A program made the translations under genes and the position numbers. This document shows positions 1 to 6,323 of a stretch of DNA of 8,708 nucleotides, piece after piece. Location: positions 1 to 8,708 of the forward strand of contig JAKOOI010000232.1 in NCBI GenBank assembly GCA_022701475.1, written 5' to 3'. Each line of letters begins with the position of its first letter. Positions within the stretch are counted from its first letter, which is position 1. Under the pieces are notes generated by a model. That model was not told the DNA's origin and made no database searches. It saw only the letters and a program-made list of their open reading frames with translations. This DNA is from Weeksellaceae bacterium (GTDB lineage: Bacteria > Bacteroidota > Bacteroidia > Flavobacteriales > Weeksellaceae).

Positions 1-261
1 CCAGTCGTAATCTGTACTGCTGTTATTAGGATTGATGACAAAAGTTAATGTCCCTCCCGTCGCAATGGTAAATTTATACCATACGGAATAATGTTCAGAA
101 TTCAGGCATCCGCCCAGAGGAGCTTCCTGTACTGCTCCGTGTCCGCTGGGAGTATAGGACTGACCTGCGTTTCCGCATACTGACAATGCGGTAGCGCAAT
201 CCGATTGCGAAAAAAGAAATTGAGATAAACATAAAATACTCAACAGTAATAGCTTCTTCAT
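1..261 (-). CDS. Partial secreted protein, N-terminal part; paralogue of the adjacent T9SS cargo protein
   Basis: The gene begins with ATG at 261 and leaves the window at base 1 after 87 codons, so only the N-terminus is visible. Residues 1 to about 19 are a Sec signal peptide (MKKLLLLSILCLSQFLFSQ). The mature part starts SDCATALSVCGNAG and continues with a short beta-rich stretch containing SEHYSVWYKF and GGTLTFVINP, ending at TDYDW. This matches the first about 86 residues of the neighbouring 694-aa protein almost motif for motif (SDCVTAMPVC, NSIWFTF, GTLTFVITP, VDYDW), so the two are tandem paralogues. By analogy it probably ends in a T9SS sorting domain, but that part is outside the window. 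The terminator at 304-324 separates it from the upstream gene, so it probably has its own promoter. I found no good TAnnTTTG element in 262-303. The reading frame and paralogy are seen directly; the secretion route is inference. Confidence 0.85.
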   Translation of the reverse strand, partial: MKKLLLLSILCLSQFLFSQSDCATALSVCGNAGQSYTPSGHGAVQEAPLGGCLNSEHYSVWYKFTIATGGTLTFVINPNNSSTDYDW

Positions 262-303
262 TATCTAACTATTTTAATATTGTTTGATGTAAAATGGCAA
301 AAA

Positions 304-324
304 AAACCGCTTGAAAAGCGGTTT
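304..324 (-). terminator. Intrinsic terminator after the 694-aa T9SS cargo gene
   Basis: Perfect inverted repeat AAACCGCTT / AAGCGGTTT (304-312 and 316-324) with a 3-nt loop. On the minus strand it runs directly into eight T residues (306-299). It lies 15 bp past the stop codon of the cargo gene and upstream of the next gene's start at 261. Confidence 0.9.
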
Positions 325-338
325 CCTATAGATTGGGA

Positions 339-2423
339 TTACTCCCTGTTTTTAACCAGTACCCATCCTGAGAATTTGATCGGTGTATTCTTTTTGTCAT
401 TCTCGTTCCAGGTTACGGAATACCAGTAGGTGCCAGTAGGTATTTTTTTACCTAATGTGGTTCCATCCCACTTGTATCCGTTGGTTTTGTCGGCCTGTCC
501 TACTTTTACGCCATACCGGTCATAAATACTCAGGATCAGGTTTTGCTTGCTTGCCAGGCCGGAGTAGTCGATCACGTCGTTGACCCCATCACCGTTTGGC
601 GTAATCACGTTTACCAGATGCGGCACGACTACGGTAATGGTAATCGGTTCGCAGTCATAGCTGTCTTTCACATAAATCATATGATCGCCCCGTGCTACAT
701 TCTGGAAGATGTTTGCATCCTGCCAGTTGATCCCGTCAATGGAATATTTGTAAGGCGGGGTTCCTCCTATAGCGTTTACGGTAATGCTGGTGCTGGTGAT
801 GTCCACATCGGAAATCACAGGCTGCTCGGAAGCATACACTTTTACGCCCTGTCTGGTAACGCAGGTTCCTGTGGTAAGTTCTACCCAATAGGTTCCTACC
901 GTAACATTACTGATGGTCTGTGAGGTTTCTCCCGTACTCCATTTGTAACCTGTAAATCCGGGGCCTGCATCCAGAGTAGTCGTATCTTCCATACAGATGA
1001 TCTTGTCTTCAAGGATCGTGGAGTATACAGGCGGCAATACGATCAGCGTAACTTTAGCTACCCGGTAGCATTGGTTGGAGTTCGTCACCTTCACATAAGC
1101 AACTCCGTTTGGAGAAACATAGTTCTGAGGGTCAGGAATGGCGTTGGTTCCTGCTACGGCATCTGCCATGGAAGGATAATAGGACTTTGTTATTCCCGTA
1201 TCGTTCGTTACCAAAGCGGTTGTGAGATTAAACGTAGCCGTTGTAGGATTCGCCTCAAGGTAACATGACCTTAATGTGGCATCTATGGTGGTTACCAGCG
1301 GATGGAAATTAAGTTTGATCTCTGTAATATCCGTACATCCGTACTGGTTGGTTGCCTTTACAAAAGCAGATCCTGCAGCAGCCACATACTGGTAAGGGTT
1401 GGTAATTTCATTAACCCCTGCATTCAGTGCCGGAAGGGAAGGATAATATTTCAGCGTAAGGTTCGGCGTAGCGCCAATGGTTGCCGTGGTAAGATCGTAC
1501 ATGGCCGTTCCTGAGTTGTTATTGCTGCAGGAGGTGAGTGAAGCCGGCGTAAGCTTAAACGAGCGGTCAATAAATTTAATCGTTCCGAACTGTTTACACT
1601 GATTCAGGAAGCTGGCAGGGCTTACAGGATCGGAATACGAGATTGAGTAATGATAAGTAGCGGTTGTGTTCACGGCTACCGGAGTAGTAATCGGGTTGAT
1701 GTTATCCAGTGCGTTTGCTGCCGAAGTATAATATCTTACGATAAAATTGGGGTTTCCGTTGATGATTCCTGCACTTAGGGTGGAGAAATCGAAATTCACA
1801 GGATTTCCGCAAATGTCTATATTCCCATCGTGGTTAGGGCCGGGTACAATAAAAGGAAACGGCTGCAAAACAGGATCGTCGAAAGGCGTTAATAAGCCTG
1901 CCGTTCCTCCGAAAGTCAGGGAAAACTGGGATACTGTAGGCGAAAAATTGTCTACCAGCAGATAATAGACTTCTCCCGGAAGCACATCAATGTATTTCAC
2001 CATTCCGTCGGAAGTATTTCCCAGGTTATCGGTTCCTGCACCTTCTGAAGTATCCAGTGAAGTCATGTTAAGGCCGGTCGGATAGGGAGGCGGGGCGTCA
2101 TAGGAGCATCTCAGAGGCGGTGCCGTCTGGATCTGCGAACAGTTCTGATTAGGGCCGTACAGCGCCCAGTCATAATCCACCGTGCCTACAGGCGTGATCA
2201 CAAATGTCAGTGTACCTGCAGACAGCGTACTGAAAGTAAACCAGATGGAATTGTGTTCTTTACCGTTCATACAGCCGGTACCTTCCAGTACATTTCCTGT
2301 ACCGCTGGGCGTCAGTGTAATATTGGCATTGCTGCAGACAGGCATTGCCGTAACACAATCACTATACTGAGCATAGAAGATATGGGATAATAAAAAAATG
2401 ACAAAGAGTAGTGTTTTCTTCAT
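339..2423 (-). CDS. Secreted multi-domain protein with T9SS type B (gliding-associated, CHU_C) C-terminal sorting domain
   Basis: A 694-residue cell-surface or secreted protein, probably an adhesin-like cargo of the type IX secretion system. Signal peptide at about 1-18 (ending IFYAQ). Residues 20-175 form an N-terminal beta domain shared with the next gene. Residues 200-470 hold three diverged Ig-like repeats, each with a YYxS core (231, 326, 415) and one early and one late Cys (C205/C276, C299/C363, C387/C452). A fourth Ig-like unit follows at 470-535 (DAGPGFTGYKWSTGET, C477/C521). Residues 540-597 resemble a SprB repeat (GGTPPYKYSIDG...NVARGDHMIYVKD). The C-terminal 90 residues are the CHU_C / T9SS type B domain: NVITPNGDGVND at 605-616, YDRYG, WDGT, PTGTYWY. 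In this family that domain directs export across the outer membrane with help from a PorP/SprF-type partner; none is in the window. No enzymatic domain was recognised. The start is 31 bp after the 126-aa gene, which suggests co-transcription. Confidence 0.93.
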   Translation of the reverse strand: MKKTLLFVIFLLSHIFYAQYSDCVTAMPVCSNANITLTPSGTGNVLEGTGCMNGKEHNSIWFTFSTLSAGTLTFVITPVGTVDYDWALYGPNQNCSQIQTAPPLRCSYDAPPPYPTGLNMTSLDTSEGAGTDNLGNTSDGMVKYIDVLPGEVYYLLVDNFSPTVSQFSLTFGGTAGLLTPFDDPVLQPFPFIVPGPNHDGNIDICGNPVNFDFSTLSAGIINGNPNFIVRYYTSAANALDNINPITTPVAVNTTATYHYSISYSDPVSPASFLNQCKQFGTIKFIDRSFKLTPASLTSCSNNNSGTAMYDLTTATIGATPNLTLKYYPSLPALNAGVNEITNPYQYVAAAGSAFVKATNQYGCTDITEIKLNFHPLVTTIDATLRSCYLEANPTTATFNLTTALVTNDTGITKSYYPSMADAVAGTNAIPDPQNYVSPNGVAYVKVTNSNQCYRVAKVTLIVLPPVYSTILEDKIICMEDTTTLDAGPGFTGYKWSTGETSQTISNVTVGTYWVELTTGTCVTRQGVKVYASEQPVISDVDITSTSITVNAIGGTPPYKYSIDGINWQDANIFQNVARGDHMIYVKDSYDCEPITITVVVPHLVNVITPNGDGVNDVIDYSGLASKQNLILSIYDRYGVKVGQADKTNGYKWDGTTLGKKIPTGTYWYSVTWNENDKKNTPIKFSGWVLVKNRE

Positions 2424-2454
2424 GTTTCGAATTGTTTTAAAGATAAAGATCTGC

Positions 2455-2835
2455 TTACTTCAGGCTTTTCTGCTCTGTAATCAGCTGCATCAGTTCGTTG
2501 TTATCCTTATCGTCAGGCATGGCAGACAGGCTGCCCATTACATATTTTTTAGCGAGTCCGTTAAAATAGGAAATATCACTTTTCTTATTGGAAGCCAATA
2601 GGAATTCAGATTTTTTATACAACACCAGGGCGGTATAGTAATAAGCCTTCCACCGGTAAGAATCCGGATTTCTGGTAAGGTCTGAAAATTCGTTGAAAAG
2701 TTTATCGTAGTCTGCTATGGATTTCGCAGAAGAAATTTTCTCTGCTTTGGAATCCAGTGTTTTCCGGTAGCTGCTCTGGGCATAAGTGAACATGCTGAAC
2801 ATCACAACTATTAAAGTGAGTAAAGTTTTTTTCAT
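2455..2835 (-). CDS. Small secreted/periplasmic protein of unknown function, helical (TPR-like?)
   Basis: A 126-residue protein I do not recognise as a named family. Residues 1-19 are a signal peptide (MKKTLLTLIVVMFSMFTYA) with probable cleavage before QSS. The mature part is charged and predominantly helical by composition. It includes a stretch around residues 42-82 (YDKLFNEFSDL...RWKAYYYTALVLYKKSEFLL) whose aromatic/alanine spacing resembles a TPR-like helical hairpin. There is no lipobox Cys and no membrane segment after the signal, so it is probably soluble in the periplasm or exported. It is the first gene of a likely two-gene transcript with the T9SS cargo protein, 31 bp downstream. 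A good promoter lies just upstream (2855-2886). At 126 aa it is far too short to be the PorP/SprF partner of the cargo. The frame, signal peptide and neighbourhood are seen; the TPR-like fold is a guess. Confidence 0.85.
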   Translation of the reverse strand: MKKTLLTLIVVMFSMFTYAQSSYRKTLDSKAEKISSAKSIADYDKLFNEFSDLTRNPDSYRWKAYYYTALVLYKKSEFLLASNKKSDISYFNGLAKKYVMGSLSAMPDDKDNNELMQLITEQKSLK

Positions 2836-2854
2836 AAGGGAAAATTTAATCTTA

Positions 2855-2886
2855 CAAATATAACAATATATTAATTTTAAACTAAA
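2855..2886 (-). promoter_or_regulatory. Bacteroidota-type promoter for the 126-aa / T9SS cargo transcript
   Basis: On the minus strand TATATTTG (2862-2855) is an exact match to the TAnnTTTG -7 element of Bacteroidota. Twenty bases upstream is TTTA (2886-2883), a near match to the TTTG/TTG -33 element. The start codon at 2835 lies about 20 nt downstream, giving a short leader without a Shine-Dalgarno sequence. It is a consensus match only; the transcription start is not shown. Confidence 0.65.
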
Positions 2887-2924
2887 GTTTTTAAGATTAA
2901 TTTAATAAAAAGGTATTTATTATT

Positions 2925-4160
2925 CTAATACTGCATTTTTCTCAGTTTGGGATTGGTACTTCCTACGATCAATGCGATCAGTACCGTCATTGTTCCTCCG
3001 AATACTACGGATCGTACCACCCCTAATAATTTTGCCGTCAGGCCGCTTTCAAACTGCCCCATTTCATTGCTGGACATAATGAATATGGAGTTGACGCTCA
3101 GTACCCTGCCTCTGATATGATCCGGGGTTTTCAGCTGTACAATAGTACCTCTGATGACAACCGATATTCCGTCCAGCATGCCGCTCATCATCAGGAACAT
3201 AAAAGAAAGCCAGTACAGGTGCGAAAGCCCGAAGCCGATAATACACAATCCGAATCCTGCTACTGCCACCAGTAAGATTTTCCCCTGGTTTTTTTTCAGA
3301 GGAATTACCGATAACAGCGCAATGATGCACATTGATCCGATGTCGGAAGCGGCATTCAGCAGCCCGAACCCTTCTGCACCTACTTTCAGAATATCTGTAG
3401 CGTACACCGGGATCATGGCAACAGCACCTCCGAAAAGAACCGCAAACATATCCAGGCAAAGCGCTCCCAGGATTTCCTTGGTCCTGAAAATATAGGAAAT
3501 TCCCTCCCGCATACTTTCCATAACGCTAATATTCTCTTTTTTGTATCCGGACTGCTGTTTATTTAACTGAAAAAAGAAAAATGAAGCCAGAAATATCAGT
3601 GAAATAATGACTACCAGGGTCCACTGAACCCCGAAATAACCGATAAGAAAACCGCCGATTGCATGTCCGCATACAGAGGAAATCAGGAACGTTGCCTGAT
3701 TGAGCGTCACGGCATTCGGCAGATTTTCCTTTTTTACTATGGAAGGAATCATGGCCGGAACGATAGGGCCGATGAAAGCCCGGGCAATTCCGGTAAAAAA
3801 GATAACCCCGTAAATGAAATAGGTAATCTGATGCCCTGTGAAATGCATCTCAACATTGAGAAATGCCGGAATAAGAAGCAGGCCGATCAGGAAAATATAA
3901 GCGTAACTGCAGAGGAGCAGCAATCTTTTCTTTTCGTTCATATCAATCACATGGCCTGCATACAAAGCACAGCTTACCGCAGGAATCACTTCCGACAGCC
4001 CGATAAGCCCGATTGAAAAAGGATCCTTCGTAAGCTGGTATACCCACCATCCCAGCAACGTGGCCAGCATTCTGAAAGCCAAAACCATAAAGAACCTTCC
4101 CGTAAGAAGATTTCTGAATTCGACAATTTTCAGGGTCTGTAACGGAGTAAATGGAATCAT
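2925..4160 (-). CDS. Major facilitator superfamily transporter, MFS_3 / EntS-like efflux group
   Basis: A 411-residue inner-membrane protein with the usual length and hydrophobic pattern of a 12-helix MFS permease, likely a proton-coupled exporter. Visible markers are the loop 2-3 motif A (AGHVIDMNEKKRLLL, about 68-82), the helix 4-5 region ARAFIGPIVPAMIPSIVKKENLPNA (about 126-150), a cytoplasmic linker at 200-225, GFGLLNAASDIGSM (264-277), and the C-terminal-half loop TPDHIRGRVLSVNSIF (345-360). That last loop is typical of the MFS_3 (EntS / drug-H+ antiporter) branch. The substrate cannot be read from sequence; siderophores, drugs or metabolites are all possible. An in-frame TGA 18 bp upstream limits the start to the ATG at 4160. 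A strong hairpin ends only 9 nt before this ATG. No terminator follows the stop; the next gene has its own promoter. Confidence 0.93.
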   Translation of the reverse strand: MIPFTPLQTLKIVEFRNLLTGRFFMVLAFRMLATLLGWWVYQLTKDPFSIGLIGLSEVIPAVSCALYAGHVIDMNEKKRLLLLCSYAYIFLIGLLLIPAFLNVEMHFTGHQITYFIYGVIFFTGIARAFIGPIVPAMIPSIVKKENLPNAVTLNQATFLISSVCGHAIGGFLIGYFGVQWTLVVIISLIFLASFFFFQLNKQQSGYKKENISVMESMREGISYIFRTKEILGALCLDMFAVLFGGAVAMIPVYATDILKVGAEGFGLLNAASDIGSMCIIALLSVIPLKKNQGKILLVAVAGFGLCIIGFGLSHLYWLSFMFLMMSGMLDGISVVIRGTIVQLKTPDHIRGRVLSVNSIFIMSSNEMGQFESGLTAKLLGVVRSVVFGGTMTVLIALIVGSTNPKLRKMQY

Positions 4161-4169
4161 CAGACAAAA

Positions 4170-4197
4170 ATAGCCTCAAATATTGATTTGAGGCTAT
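4170..4197 (-). terminator. Perfect 12-bp hairpin with T-run, abutting the MFS start codon
   Basis: ATAGCCTCAAAT (4170-4181) and ATTTGAGGCTAT (4186-4197) are perfectly complementary with a 4-nt loop. On the minus strand the stem is followed by TTTTT and then by the MFS ATG at 4160. It has the form of an intrinsic terminator for the lipoprotein gene ending at 4257. Its position means it could also act inside the MFS leader. The distal arm plus T-run reads TATTTTTG, which also fits the TAnnTTTG -7 consensus. Confidence 0.75.
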
Positions 4198-4256
4198 ACT
4201 TATCATAATTTTTTTGACAGATATGTTGAAATAAGGACTAAGAGATAAGAATCCGC

Positions 4257-4622
4257 TTAGTCATCCACTCTGGTTGCGCTTAAAACGAGGGCTGCCACTC
4301 CTGCTGCTCCGATCACTACCGCTCCTGTGGTAATCCCTGCTTTCCGGCTGTCTTTAACAGCGGCCACATTGGATTTAGGAATGGTAACCACTGTACTGTC
4401 CTTCTTTCCGGCAGTGCCTATCAGGTTGTCACCGTCTACATTCCGGAACAGCATCTTCTGTTTTTTCGAGCCGTCCTTCATCGTTACCGTATACATCTTT
4501 CCTGCTTCCAGATTCGAATAATCATTTTTTGTAATATCTTCAGAATATTTTGTAGTAGCACATGAGGAAATTACAAATAAAGAGGTCAATAAAGATGATT
4601 TTAGAAGTACAGATGCTTTCAT
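4257..4622 (-). CDS. Small lipoprotein with beta-rich core and C-terminal Gly/Ala hydrophobic segment
   Basis: A 121-residue protein of unknown function. Residues 1-20 form a lipoprotein signal peptide with lipobox ISSC, giving Cys21 as the lipidated residue. The residues after Cys (ATTKYSED) do not contain the K-D/E-D/E surface-export motif directly behind it, so retention on the periplasmic side is the simpler guess. Residues 40-92 look like a small beta-barrel of SH3-like style (MYTVTMKDGSKKQKMLF, DGDNLIGT, TVVTIPKSNVAAVKD). Residues about 96-114 are a Gly/Ala-rich hydrophobic stretch (GAVVIGAAGVAALVL) long enough to cross or insert into a membrane, followed by the short tail TRVDD. The gene starts 69 bp after the GH3 gene with no terminator between them. 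A weak TAAATTTG -7 element lies at 4641-4648, so it may be both co-transcribed and independently started. Confidence 0.85.
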   Translation of the reverse strand: MKASVLLKSSLLTSLFVISSCATTKYSEDITKNDYSNLEAGKMYTVTMKDGSKKQKMLFRNVDGDNLIGTAGKKDSTVVTIPKSNVAAVKDSRKAGITTGAVVIGAAGVAALVLSATRVDD

Positions 4623-4640
4623 TACTATTTTTTAGGTTTT

Positions 4641-4648
4641 CAAATTTA
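4641..4648 (-). promoter_or_regulatory. Possible -7 element for the 121-aa lipoprotein
   Basis: The minus strand reads TAAATTTG, an exact TAnnTTTG match, 18 nt upstream of the ATG at 4622. No TTG-type -33 element is present at the expected 17-23 nt upstream, so this is weak. Confidence 0.35.
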
Positions 4649-4691
4649 TAATTTTTTTCGAATATATGTTTCCGGAATTGAAAAAATATGT

Positions 4692-6191
4692 CTAAAGTTT
4701 ATATATTTCCAATAAATCGGCAATATTCCGGTCATTGGCCAGTCTTGGAATTTTATTCTGGCCCCCCAGCTTTCCCTGGGATCTGGCGTATTCATGGAAA
4801 GCATTCTTCCTGGGCAATGTAACCTGCAGTTTCCGGAGAATATTTCCCGAAATCAGATCGTCATAATACGTATTCCGCTTTCTCAGCTGCTCATCCAGCT
4901 CATTTCTGAAAACTGCAAGGTCTTCAGGAGCTTTTTCAAACTCAATAAACCATTCGTGGTGAGGGAGCCCGTCTGCGGGATTTACCTGCGGTGCCAGATG
5001 GAATTCCGTGATATGGGCAGGAAATTTTTCTAATGTGGCCTTCATTGCCTCTTCTGCTTCAAAGGCAATGACATGTTCCCCGAAAGCTGAAGTGAAATGC
5101 TTCGTCCTGCCGCTGACCAGGATGCGGTAAGGGTTTTTATTAATAAATCGCACTACGTCACCGATGGAGTAGGCCCAAAGCCCTGAATTGGTGGTTAAGA
5201 TCATAGCATAGTCTTTATTGAGTTCAACCTCTTTCAATGTAAGCCTCTTTGCACCGGGCTTTCCATAGCTTTCCAGCGGAATGAATTCGTAAAAAATTCC
5301 GTGGTTTGTAAGCAGCAGCAATCCTTCTTTCGTATAATCGTCCTGAAAGGCAAAAAATCCCTCTGAAGCCGGAAAAGTCTGGACAATATCGGTTGGTGCG
5401 CCCAGAAGTTCCTCCATCTTATCGCGGTAGGGTTCATAATTGACACCGCCGGTAACGATCAGTTGAAGGTTCGGGAAGAGCTGCCTGATTTTTTTGCCAT
5501 GCTTTTCCGCTAATTTCTCGAAGTACATGATCAGCCATGGCGGAATCCCTGAAATCAGCGTCATGTTCTCTTTTTCCGTTTCCTCAACAATTTGATCCAC
5601 CTTCGCTTCCCAGTCTTCCATCCTATTGGTTTCCCAGCTCGGAAGCCTGTTTTTCTGGAGATAATCCGGGATGTGGTGGGCTACGTTGCCCGAGAGGCGG
5701 CCGGTCTTTATCCCGAAGATTTCCTCAAGTTCCGGGCTTCCCTGAAGAAAAATCATTTTTCCATTGACAAAATCAGCATTGCCTTTCCGGGCAATATAAT
5801 GGAAAAGGGCGCTCTGTGCGCCTTTTATCTGAAACGGCATTCCCTCGGCAGAAATCGGAATGTATTTTGAACCGGAAGTGGTGCCGGAAGTTTTGGCAAA
5901 ATATTCCGGGACACCGGTCCAGAGGATATTGGCCTGGCCTCTCTTTACCCTTTCAATATAGGGTTTCAGGTCCTCGTAATCGGCAATTTTCACCCTCTTC
6001 TGAAAGTCTTTTACAGAATGGATGTTTTCGAAATCATGTTCCCTTCCGAACAGGGTTTTCCGGGCTGTACTTACGAGGGAGAGCAACAGCCTTTCCTGGT
6101 CTGCGGGAGCATTCTTCTTGAATTTCTCAGCATCCCGTATATGCTTTCGGGCCCACAGAAGGGCTATTTTTTTCTTAAGGAACTGTAACAT
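4692..6191 (-). CDS. GH3 family protein (acyl-adenylate-forming / amido-synthetase-like)
   Basis: A 499-residue cytoplasmic enzyme of the GH3 family, in the ANL-like acyl-adenylating fold. In plants these enzymes activate a carboxylic acid with ATP and join it to an amino acid; the substrate of the flavobacterial members is not known to me. The three nucleotide-binding motifs are all visible. Motif I is AKTSGTTSGSKYIPI (99-113), motif II FPASEGFFAFQ (273-283), and motif III YSIGDVVRF (341-349). The hinge/C-terminal start is SGRTKHFTSAFGEHV (360-374). Length and motif order fit a full-length member, and no key residue is obviously missing. Start ATG 6191 is preceded by TAAATTTG at 6196-6203, only 4 nt away, so the transcript could be leaderless. 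The upstream neighbour ends with a terminator, making this the first gene of its unit, with the 121-aa lipoprotein 69 bp downstream. The common annotation 'auxin-responsive promoter protein' is a historical name and does not imply auxin work here. Confidence 0.93.
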   Translation of the reverse strand: MLQFLKKKIALLWARKHIRDAEKFKKNAPADQERLLLSLVSTARKTLFGREHDFENIHSVKDFQKRVKIADYEDLKPYIERVKRGQANILWTGVPEYFAKTSGTTSGSKYIPISAEGMPFQIKGAQSALFHYIARKGNADFVNGKMIFLQGSPELEEIFGIKTGRLSGNVAHHIPDYLQKNRLPSWETNRMEDWEAKVDQIVEETEKENMTLISGIPPWLIMYFEKLAEKHGKKIRQLFPNLQLIVTGGVNYEPYRDKMEELLGAPTDIVQTFPASEGFFAFQDDYTKEGLLLLTNHGIFYEFIPLESYGKPGAKRLTLKEVELNKDYAMILTTNSGLWAYSIGDVVRFINKNPYRILVSGRTKHFTSAFGEHVIAFEAEEAMKATLEKFPAHITEFHLAPQVNPADGLPHHEWFIEFEKAPEDLAVFRNELDEQLRKRNTYYDDLISGNILRKLQVTLPRKNAFHEYARSQGKLGGQNKIPRLANDRNIADLLEIYKL

Positions 6192-6195
6192 GCCT

Positions 6196-6203
6196 CAAAT
6201 TTA
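6196..6203 (-). promoter_or_regulatory. Candidate -7 element immediately before the GH3 start codon
   Basis: TAAATTTG on the minus strand matches TAnnTTTG and is followed by AGGC and then ATG (6191). If used, transcription would start at or very near the A of ATG. A TTG lies at 6218-6216 but the spacing is only 12 nt, shorter than the usual 17-23, so support is partial. Confidence 0.35.
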
Positions 6204-6253
6204 TAAATTACCGCACAATCTCCTGCATGTTTCAGAAATTTAGACATAAAAAA

Positions 6254-6276
6254 AACCGATGAGTCTGTCATCGGTT
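6254..6276 (-). terminator. Intrinsic terminator after the KKDGT-repeat mini-protein gene
   Basis: AACCGATGA (6254-6262) pairs perfectly with TCATCGGTT (6268-6276) around a 5-nt loop. On the minus strand the stem is followed by a run of eight T (6255-6248). It lies about 47 bp beyond the stop at 6324 and upstream of the GH3 gene. Confidence 0.88.
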
Positions 6277-6323
6277 CTACGAAATTTGATTATGAAAATA
6301 ACAACTAATAGGTTGAGTTGAGT

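Noticed and set aside
2880..2890. 11-mer AACTAAAGTTT shared with 6638-6648, a possible operator
   Set aside because: It is AT-rich and nearly palindromic by composition. It sits at different distances from the two downstream genes, and a similar CTAAAGTTTAT occurs at the end of the GH3 coding region, so chance is likely.
3064..3495. Overlapping open frames on both strands inside the MFS gene
   Set aside because: They are out-of-frame shadows of the transporter; the sequences are rich in Cys, Arg and His with no domain.
4173..4181. GCCTCAAAT shared by the MFS leader hairpin and the GH3 start region (6192-6200)
   Set aside because: A 9-base match without the inverted partner at the second site is too short to support a shared regulator.
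4170..4197. Target-site or insertion-sequence end
   Set aside because: The perfect inverted repeat is a single hairpin with a T-run, with no transposase, direct repeats or partner copy in the window. Terminator or attenuator explains it better.
5537..6121. Several plus-strand open frames opposite the GH3 gene
   Set aside because: All are antisense to a conserved enzyme and have Ser/Phe/Pro-rich shadow composition without upstream signals.
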